NCBI RefSeq assembly: GCF_020662265.1
Contig: NZ_VEWM01000063.1
Location: 124,001-188,000 of the forward strand
Direction: 5' to 3'
From: Psychrobacter sp. I-STPA6b
GTDB taxonomy: Bacteria; Pseudomonadota; Gammaproteobacteria; Pseudomonadales; Moraxellaceae
Length of the DNA: 64,000 nt
This document shows positions 57,436 to 64,000 of the stretch, in pieces. The notes beneath the pieces are model-generated. The model was not told the DNA's origin. It ran no database searches and worked only from the letters and a program-made list of their open reading frames with translations. How positions within the stretch are numbered: position 1 is the stretch's first letter; each line of letters opens with the position of its first letter. The position numbers and the translations under genes were made by a program.

Positions 57436-58023
57436 CTACTGATAGCGTCGACTATTAAACTCAATCCAGCCGCACTGATGATGATTATTAGGGTCATGGT
57501 GGGTTTTATAGATAATCCCACCTTGCATATTATACTTATATATGCCATACACCATCACAGTATCACCAATGCTGAGATTATCTAATCTTGGTGCTAGCTC
57601 TATATTATGTGTAATCAGGACATGATGCTTAGGAGCAACACCATCTAGCTCTATAATAAAACGCTGATGATGATTGCCATGATTCTCATCTGCTAAAAGC
57701 TCAATAACTTTACCACAGACTTTAACCTTTTTATCTGAGTCCGCCTGTGCAAAGTAGGTGACAATATCGTGATTATGGCAAGATACAGGCTCAATTTTAT
57801 GCTCACTATTATTATTGCTCAGCACTTTTTTAATAACTGAGTGATTAGCTTTCTCTTCTTGTACTTGACTATCTATCGCAATAGACTCGACAACCTCATC
57901 GGAGGTAAATTCGAAAATATCCATATTCATCGATTGCTCTTCACAACCAATACTACTACTTAAAAAGAAGGCAAAGATAATGAATAGGCTTGTTGCTTGC
58001 TTCTTATTCATAAGTCTATTCAT
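57436..58023 (-). CDS. DUF3465 family lipoprotein
   Basis: 195 residues. A signal peptide ends at SSSIGC, a weak lipobox with Cys27. The C-terminal half matches DUF3465: VKVCGKVIELLADENHGNHH, QRFIIELDG, ITHNIELAPRL, GDTVMVYGIYKYN and HHDPNNHHQCGWIEF. The many His and Asp residues suggest a metal site, but no function is established. It lies between dsbD and pldA on the same strand with about 70 bases to dsbD. Start may be at the second Met (residue 5). Confidence 0.78.
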   Translation of the reverse strand: MNRLMNKKQATSLFIIFAFFLSSSIGCEEQSMNMDIFEFTSDEVVESIAIDSQVQEEKANHSVIKKVLSNNNSEHKIEPVSCHNHDIVTYFAQADSDKKVKVCGKVIELLADENHGNHHQRFIIELDGVAPKHHVLITHNIELAPRLDNLSIGDTVMVYGIYKYNMQGGIIYKTHHDPNNHHQCGWIEFNSRRYQ

Positions 58024-58096
58024 TACCTTTCATTGATAAAATATGGAGCACAATCAAAGTAGTTGAGCTTTTAATATCACCTAAATCCTTATCATA

Positions 58097-60427
58097 TTAT
58101 AGTGTTTGTAAAGTTTGTTCAAATTTATCTCTTTTAATCTCTCCTACTTGGCGTACTTTTAACACACCATCGACATAATATAATAAGGCTGGCGGTCCAA
58201 ATAACTGATAATGTTCAAACACTGCTTTCGAGTCATCTGTTGTCTCAGTCACATCAAGCTTTACTACTTGCCAATCTGCTAACTCTGCTGGTGGTGTCGT
58301 AAATAAGGTCTTTTCCATAATACGACATTCAATACACCAGTCTGCAGTCACATCAACAAGAACTTTATCATGATTACTTAATATACCATCCAGTTCAGAT
58401 AAGCTAGTCATAGTGACTGTATTATTCACTTCCTTTTTTGCGACTATCGAGCCAGAAGTAGTAGTCGCAACAGCAGCGCTATTAGATGCTATCAATCTAT
58501 TAAGTGGTTGCCAGCTATCATCACTACCCAATGCTGCACCAATGACTAAGCACCCCGCCCAAATACCCGCAATAACACCTAAGGCACGAGTAAACATCAG
58601 TCCACGCCCACGCCATGTCCACGCCCACATGGCAACAACCATAAACCATGCACCCCAAGCAATCAGCATCAATGCAGAAGCGAACACTCGCTCAATTAGT
58701 AATAGTGCCACTGCAAATAGTAATAGTGCAAAGCCTTGCTTCACCCAAACCATCCACACACCAGCTTTGGGCATAAAGTTGCCCTGAGTAACTCCTAAAA
58801 GTAATAATGGCGAAGATAATCCCAGTCCCAACATAAACAAAGCTGCAAATCCTAAGACAGGACTGCCGATGGTCGACACCGCTGTCAATGCACCAAATAG
58901 TGGTGCTGAGACACAAGGTGAAATAACCAACGCTGATAAAGCTCCTGCTAAAAAGCTACCACTAAAACTACCTAATTTACTATCTGCCGACTGGCTAATG
59001 GCATTTAGTTTATTACTAATCATATGTGGTAAGCGGATAGTAAAGGCTTCTAGCATATATAAGGCAAGCAGGATAAAGATTGCCGCAAAGGTCAATAAAA
59101 TCACAGGGTTTTGTAACCAACCAATAATACCTAACTGCGTGCCAAATATTGCGATTATTGCACCTAAAACCCCATAGGCAACTGCCACACCCAGTGCATA
59201 TCCGCCTGTCAGCAACAACCCCTTAAGGGCTGTTGGCTTATGTTGATGAGCAACAATATTTGCTACAATTGGTATCATCGGATATACACAGGCAGTAAAC
59301 GCCAACCCTAAGCCTGCCAAAAACAAAAAGCCTAACGCAAGCCAAGGATGCTCCGATAAGCCAAAAGGATCTGTATTCCCCAGTGTATTTTCTAGTTCAG
59401 ATGTGCCGGCTTCTGGTTCTGCTGTCACAATATCTTGTGTATTGGCCGGCGTAGCCTCTTGCTCTTGTACTAAGATATCATCTCCTAGCTCAGGCTGTAC
59501 TATCACCGCCTCTTCTTGTTCATTCCCGTCTAAGGTATTAGGCTGAGTTAGAGATGTTGCATCTTCACTATTATTGGTTGCTGGTATGGAAGACAACCCA
59601 TTGATAGGCGTATCTGTATTTTGACTTTGGCTATTACGCTCTCCACCACTCTGGCTCGCACTTGAATTTGCTGCTGTCTTTGATTGAACAGGTGATGGTA
59701 CTGCTGAGGCTTGTACCTTTGCTGTTTCTGTAGACGCACTATTTACTTTAGCAGGTGGGATTTTTTGAGTAGAATTTTGTGGCGTAGAAGTAGGTGAAGT
59801 ATTATTTGTTGCTTTATTATTAGTGCTGGTATTAGCACTGGCTTTATTATCATTCGCCTGTGTGCTACTTTCTGTACGTTTATTGTCCGTAGCTGGCAAT
59901 GAGAAGGTCACAGGTTGTTTTTGTGGTGGATAACACAGACCTGCTTTAGCACATCCCTGCCAGCCGACAGACAAAGATGCACCATTGAGCGCTTGTGCTG
60001 TACTATTAGTCAGACTTGCTGTCGCTGTGACTTGTGGCTGATCAAAAACTGCTACTCGACCAAAATCAGGATCGTTAACAAAATGTGAGGACTGATTAAA
60101 CTTCAACTCACTTGCTGTTACCCCCTCTGGTAAAGAAAGCTTAACCTTATCACGATAAATATAATGCCCTGGCGTAATATTCATCCGTATTGTCAGCTGA
60201 TTACCTTGTACAGATGGCGTTACTGTAAATGCCTGATCTACAGATAAAAACTTACCTTGACTACTATTTGTAGTAGCTGTATCAAATAATGCGCCTAGCC
60301 CTTCAGCCTGCGCACCCGAAACCATACCAACACTCATCAAACTCATCAGCATGATTGCACATGCTTTATGAGTTTGAGACTTTTTGAATACAGAAAATAG
60401 AGGCATCATAAATATATACACACTCAA
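58097..60427 (-). CDS. dsbD: Thiol:disulfide interchange protein DsbD
   Basis: Inner-membrane transporter of reducing power from cytoplasmic thioredoxin to periplasmic DsbC and others. A signal peptide is followed by the N-terminal alpha domain (CAKAGLCYPP, the catalytic Cys pair), a long low-complexity Ser/Thr/Asn/Gln linker (about 190-345), eight membrane helices with the CcdA-like core (FTACVYPMIP and SPCVSAPLFG contain the two membrane Cys), and a C-terminal thioredoxin domain with CIEC in TADWCIECRIME. At 776 residues it is longer than E. coli DsbD because of the linker. Its partner DsbC is encoded elsewhere in the window. Confidence 0.95.
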   Translation of the reverse strand: MSVYIFMMPLFSVFKKSQTHKACAIMLMSLMSVGMVSGAQAEGLGALFDTATTNSSQGKFLSVDQAFTVTPSVQGNQLTIRMNITPGHYIYRDKVKLSLPEGVTASELKFNQSSHFVNDPDFGRVAVFDQPQVTATASLTNSTAQALNGASLSVGWQGCAKAGLCYPPQKQPVTFSLPATDNKRTESSTQANDNKASANTSTNNKATNNTSPTSTPQNSTQKIPPAKVNSASTETAKVQASAVPSPVQSKTAANSSASQSGGERNSQSQNTDTPINGLSSIPATNNSEDATSLTQPNTLDGNEQEEAVIVQPELGDDILVQEQEATPANTQDIVTAEPEAGTSELENTLGNTDPFGLSEHPWLALGFLFLAGLGLAFTACVYPMIPIVANIVAHQHKPTALKGLLLTGGYALGVAVAYGVLGAIIAIFGTQLGIIGWLQNPVILLTFAAIFILLALYMLEAFTIRLPHMISNKLNAISQSADSKLGSFSGSFLAGALSALVISPCVSAPLFGALTAVSTIGSPVLGFAALFMLGLGLSSPLLLLGVTQGNFMPKAGVWMVWVKQGFALLLFAVALLLIERVFASALMLIAWGAWFMVVAMWAWTWRGRGLMFTRALGVIAGIWAGCLVIGAALGSDDSWQPLNRLIASNSAAVATTTSGSIVAKKEVNNTVTMTSLSELDGILSNHDKVLVDVTADWCIECRIMEKTLFTTPPAELADWQVVKLDVTETTDDSKAVFEHYQLFGPPALLYYVDGVLKVRQVGEIKRDKFEQTLQTL

Positions 60428-60994
60428 AATATCGTGAAAATCGTTAAGAAATGGCTACTAGCCTAAACGATCCTCAGATCACTATAAAAAAGAAGTTACT
60501 AGAATAGGGGTATTCGCTCATAACTAAAGTCTATTGAACCATCACTTTATAAAAAACTGACTAATTTTGATAACCATTTCATTAATATAAAGCACACAAA
60601 CTCAGTCAGTCTTATACAAGCAGAAAAGCAAAAAATAAAACTATAGCTAGAACTCTAAAAGTATTAGAAATGCTAGATTGGACAAGATAGCCTTAAACAT
60701 ATCCTACTTTTCATCTTCTTTCAGCTCAAAAACTAAAGACATAATACCCAATGATGAATAATAGTAAGATAGGATAAAGCTTAGATAAAATTAATAAACT
60801 TCAAAACTAGAATTAGTTTATTTAACATATGATTAAGTCAGAGTATACATATCAAAATATCTTCAATACTGCTATACAATATAACATTGTATTTAGGCAT
60901 GACCATAATAATTTATAGCCCATGCTATTTATAATCATGACAAGCCATACAACATCAGACAGATGGGCATTATATTGACGCGCTTCTAGCATCC
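60428..60994. other. Spacer between dsbD and gspG
   Basis: AT-rich 567-base spacer between genes on the same strand. I see no open frame of note, hairpin terminator or repeat copy. The gspG 3' end and the dsbD promoter presumably lie here. Confidence 0.45.
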
Positions 60995-61459
60995 CTAAGG
61001 AGTAGCATATATATCAGCATCTAGCCCTTCACCGCCTTGTTTGCCATCAGCACCTAATGAAAAAAGGTCATATGGACGACCTTCACTTCCAGGAGATACA
61101 TACTGCAACTCATTATCCCAACCATCTGTCGGATAGCCCCCCTTGATATAGCCACCTTCTGGATAATTCTTCGCATCTGCTGGTGGTGTAATCAGTGCAT
61201 CTAAACCCTGAGCTGTCGTAGGATAGCGAGCATTATCAATACGATAAGAATCTAAAGAATTAGACACCGCAACTAAAACCGTTTCGGTTGTTTTAACACG
61301 TGCTTTATCACTTTGTCCAACGACTCGTGGCACAACCAAACCTGCCAAAATTGCCAAAATCACAATCACAACCATAATCTCAATCAGTGTAAAACCTGAT
61401 TGCATCTTTGCGGTTATGGCTAGTGGTGTAAAAGCTACGTTATTATTTTGTTCCATCAT
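60995..61459 (-). CDS. gspG: Type II secretion major pseudopilin GspG
   Basis: 154 residues. Leader of 22 residues ending KMQSG, cut before FTLIEIMVVIVILAILAGLV; then the GspG-specific VPRVVGQSDKARVKTT, RYPTTAQGLDALI, and the C-terminal calcium-binding loop with DLFSLGADGKQGGEGLDADI. An internal Met at residue 19 would leave a four-residue leader. It forms the T2SS pseudopilus that pushes exoproteins through the outer membrane. gspF lies 278 bases upstream, but gspC-E and H-M are not in the window. Confidence 0.95.
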   Translation of the reverse strand: MMEQNNNVAFTPLAITAKMQSGFTLIEIMVVIVILAILAGLVVPRVVGQSDKARVKTTETVLVAVSNSLDSYRIDNARYPTTAQGLDALITPPADAKNYPEGGYIKGGYPTDGWDNELQYVSPGSEGRPYDLFSLGADGKQGGEGLDADIYATP

Positions 61460-61604
61460 AATAAATCATCTATTTTGTATAAAAGCGTAAAAAGCATTTA
61501 GTTCCAGAACATACTTTATATATAAAATATGTCAATCTTATAATCCAAGCATGATAAAGTGCTGATGATATATCATTCCACCAACAATATCACTGTCAAA
61601 ATCT

Positions 61605-61626
61605 TATCACAGATTTTTCTGTGATA
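61605..61626. terminator. Perfect 9-base hairpin between gspF and gspG
   Basis: TATCACAGA (61605-61613) and TCTGTGATA (61618-61626), loop of four. It lies about 110 bases after gspF and 145 before gspG. The T-run is weak; a terminator or an operator are both possible. Confidence 0.45.
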
Positions 61627-61737
61627 GGCAAGAAGATACTACCCATACGGATGAATCAACAAAACCCAACCTTGAGGAAAAACATGTGTAACCATTTACG
61701 TTTATGGCACATATTTAAGTAAGATAATACATCCTAC

Positions 61738-62952
61738 TTATCCTGCTAAATCATTCATATTCACAATTGGCAACATCACTGCCATTACGATAATCATCAC
61801 CACAACACCCATCAATACCAACATCAATGGCTCAAGTAATGATAATAAAGTACTGATAAAGTTAGTTGCTTCAGCCTCTTGCATATCTGCAGCTCGGCTA
61901 AGCATATTATCTAGCTCTCCAGAGTTTTCACCACTTTTTATCATCTGTACCATCATAGGTGGAAAATAACTAGAGGACTCTAGCTGGCTAGACAAACTAG
62001 CACCTTCTGTTACCTTATCTGCCGCATGCAAAATAGTTTGCTTAATATGTACATTCGTTGTTACTGCCGCACCAATCTGTAGCGCCTCAATTAATGGTAC
62101 ACCTGAGCGTACAAGAATCGACAAAGTACTAGCAAAACGTGCTGCATTTAGACTTTTTGATAATCTGGCTAATATTGGTAAACGTAAAATCCATCTATCT
62201 ATCTGACTTGTTCCCACTTCAGTTTTTGCAAACCGATAGCCTAGTATCACCACAACAGCGATAATAATTAATAACAGCCACCACCACTGTGTAATCAGGT
62301 TTGATAAAGCTAAAACTACCTGAGTAATCCATGGTAACGCTTGGTCTGACTGCTCAAAAACCTTGACAATCTTTGGTACTACAAAGCTCATTAGACCAAT
62401 CACGACTGAGACAGCCATTACCATCAATACAATCGGATAGACCATTGCTCCCTGAATCTTCTTTTGTAAGGCAAAGCGATTTTCCGTGTAATCTGCCAGC
62501 TGATTTAAAATTAAATCCAAGTGACCAGACTTTTCACCTGCAGCTATGGTAGCAACATATAGCGTTGGAAAGTTGGTTGCTTTTTTTAGCGCATTCGCAA
62601 AGCTATAACCTTCTAATACTAACGACCGCACTGCTAGCATGGTAGATTTTATGTGTGGCTTTTGTGCCTGCTTCGCAACCGATGCCAACGCTTCTTCTAA
62701 GGGAATAGCGGCCGCTAATAACACTGAAAGTTGACGCGTCACCAAAGCCAAATCATAAGCAGAAATACCCTTTTGGGCAAACCGTCCCTTTCTACCATCA
62801 GCTCCTGAATTATCTTGCACCACTTGTACATCAACTGGTAACAAAGATTTTTCTCGTAGTTGCTGGCGTATCTGACGTGCAGAATCTCCTTGTAGCACAC
62901 CTTTCTGCATGCTTCCTGACGGATCTAATGCTTTATAATGATAAGCAGGCAT
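61738..62952 (-). CDS. gspF: Type II secretion inner-membrane protein GspF
   Basis: Polytopic platform protein of the T2SS, 404 residues, normal length. N-terminal MPAYHYKALDPSGSMQKGVL followed by two homologous GspF domains, each ending in a membrane helix pair; signature ILVRSGVPLIEALQIGA and GENSGELDNMLSRAAD are visible. The last helix LLEPLMLVLMGVVVMIIVMAVMLPI is typical. It interacts with GspE and GspL. The pairing of gspF with gspG away from other gsp genes is as in Acinetobacter, where T2SS genes are scattered. Confidence 0.95.
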   Translation of the reverse strand: MPAYHYKALDPSGSMQKGVLQGDSARQIRQQLREKSLLPVDVQVVQDNSGADGRKGRFAQKGISAYDLALVTRQLSVLLAAAIPLEEALASVAKQAQKPHIKSTMLAVRSLVLEGYSFANALKKATNFPTLYVATIAAGEKSGHLDLILNQLADYTENRFALQKKIQGAMVYPIVLMVMAVSVVIGLMSFVVPKIVKVFEQSDQALPWITQVVLALSNLITQWWWLLLIIIAVVVILGYRFAKTEVGTSQIDRWILRLPILARLSKSLNAARFASTLSILVRSGVPLIEALQIGAAVTTNVHIKQTILHAADKVTEGASLSSQLESSSYFPPMMVQMIKSGENSGELDNMLSRAADMQEAEATNFISTLLSLLEPLMLVLMGVVVMIIVMAVMLPIVNMNDLAG

Positions 62953-63145
62953 TCATTTTTATCCAGTATTTTCTAATATCCAATATTTTCTCAAACCATG
63001 ACATTACTACTAACTCAACTAGCAAAGAGATCATAGCCGTCATCTCAATCACTGACAGATAATAACGGATTTACACGCAGATTACGATATAGTTGTTTTA
63101 ATATTATTTATTACCACTTATTTTATACATAAGCAATCCAGTATC

Positions 63146-63994
63146 TTAATCCAGCGCATCAGGCATTAACCCATGCTCTAACAACGTATCTAAATGCTGT
63201 TGCTGTTGTTTCTTATCAAAGCCATTCACCTCTGCAATCAACATCTTTTCAATACGTTTATCTGTCCGATAATCACTCAAACGAGCACAAACAACTGCCA
63301 GCTGATAAATACGTTTCTTACAGCTTTCATCAATCGCCTGTAGCAATCGTACCATCTGAGGCGTATCCAATGTGGCATAATCATAACCAACTACATGACC
63401 TCTATGTAATGGGGTCACACCATAAGGAATAGATAAATGTGCCAAGTAATAACAGCAAAATAAGTAACCCAAACAGTGTCCAATAAAAAAAGCTCGATCA
63501 TTGGTATAACTCATCACACCAAAATGACCCAGAACATAGCTATTAAGACTGCCTTGATCTGCAATGGCTTGCTGAATACGCTGTCGACCTACTGTCGGTA
63601 AACGTAAATAATTATATCCCCCTGAACTAATCTGCCAACCTGTCGGGCGTTGTGCTGGCATTCTCTGAACAATCTGGGTAATCAAATCATCCACAATATG
63701 TAACTGATTCCACAATAAATCCAGATGACTCGTGTCTACCACACCTCTTTGGTCCAAACGCTTTGACATCAAAAAACGTTGATACTCCAAAAACTGCTGA
63801 CGCAATACTGGAATCAAATAAGTAGGACGTATCATTTCTGGTGCAAGATATAAACTGGCTGTACGCTCTCTTTGTTGTTGATATAGAGCCAAGCGCTGCT
63901 CCTGAACCTGTTCTAAACTACTCTTATCTGTAGCATTAATAATTGGTAAAGGCATCTTTTCAAATAAAGCAATCAATGTCGCCTTACTGATCAT
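63146..63994 (-). CDS. Hypothetical protein at window edge
   Basis: 282 residues as read from ATG 63994; the frame is still open to the window end, so the gene may start beyond it. No signal peptide. The protein is helix-rich, with Gln/Arg-rich stretches early (EQRLALYQQQRERTASLY), a single hydrophobic patch near 170-190 (FFIGHCLGYLFCCYYLAHLS), and a Gln-rich C-terminus. I do not recognise a domain. It is upstream of gspF on the same strand with 190 bases between them. Probably a lineage-specific Moraxellaceae protein. Confidence 0.6.
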   Translation of the reverse strand: MISKATLIALFEKMPLPIINATDKSSLEQVQEQRLALYQQQRERTASLYLAPEMIRPTYLIPVLRQQFLEYQRFLMSKRLDQRGVVDTSHLDLLWNQLHIVDDLITQIVQRMPAQRPTGWQISSGGYNYLRLPTVGRQRIQQAIADQGSLNSYVLGHFGVMSYTNDRAFFIGHCLGYLFCCYYLAHLSIPYGVTPLHRGHVVGYDYATLDTPQMVRLLQAIDESCKKRIYQLAVVCARLSDYRTDKRIEKMLIAEVNGFDKKQQQQHLDTLLEHGLMPDALD

Positions 63995-64000
63995 CTGCTC

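Noticed and set aside
58413-58787. 124-codon plus-strand frame inside dsbD
   Set aside because: Antisense shadow of an intact, well-conserved dsbD; no independent evidence of coding.

Overview
The window reads as a chromosome segment of a gammaproteobacterium of the family Moraxellaceae (Psychrobacter / Moraxella / Acinetobacter relatives). The evidence is gene content and order: fur divergent from bamE with rnfH convergent to it, dsbC followed by hom, secA divergent from mutS, and a FimT-PilV-PilW-PilX-PilY1 minor-pilin operon ending in two PilE-like pilins, as in the Acinetobacter com/pil loci. Base composition is moderately AT-rich. The genus cannot be fixed from the sequence alone. I see no rRNA, tRNA, CRISPR array, phage or intact insertion sequence.

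Layout. 1-2.4 kb: pilus retraction ATPases pilT and pilU. 2.5-9.7 kb: housekeeping genes (fur, bamE, rnfH, a small SNF-like transporter, cytochromes c4 and c5, engB, a HAD phosphatase, rluC). 9.7-10.9 kb: a long gap holding what looks like a decayed gene. 10.9-29.8 kb: rne with a very long disordered tail, a DUF808 membrane protein, dsbC, hom, a thiolase, two DUF2382 stress-type proteins, a lipoprotein, secA, mutS and fdxA. 29.8-44.8 kb: twelve genes on the minus strand making and transferring a glycan. 44.9-54.7 kb: the major pilin and the minor-pilin/PilY1 operon. 54.9-64 kb: comF, outer-membrane phospholipase A, a DUF3465 lipoprotein, dsbD, type II secretion genes gspG and gspF, and an unrecognised protein at the edge.

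The most interesting part is 29.8-45.8 kb. The major pilin gene is followed, on the same strand, by a PglL-type O-oligosaccharyltransferase, an initiating sugar-phosphate transferase, the four enzymes WbpA/B/D/E that lead to UDP-GlcNAc3NAcA, a Wzx flippase, an HPr-kinase-like P-loop protein, three glycosyltransferases and an unusual one-chain amidotransferase (class II glutaminase plus WbpG-like PP-loop domain). No separate Wzy and no Wza/Wzb/Wzc capsule exporter is visible. I infer a pilin or general protein O-glycosylation island carrying a 2,3-diamino uronic-acid sugar. Its middle is much more AT-rich than the flanks, as expected for an exchangeable glycan cassette. The pilin promoter has a good sigma-54 element and, behind it, seven exact TGTCA/TGACA pentamers within 130 bases, a plausible PilR-binding array.

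Three copies of a roughly 110-base dispersed element with imperfect terminal inverted repeats occur in intergenic sites (17.4, 22.4 and 45.7 kb). PilT/PilU, the pilin operon, DsbC/DsbD and the GspF/G genes together describe a cell investing in type IV pili, secretion and disulfide-bonded envelope proteins.
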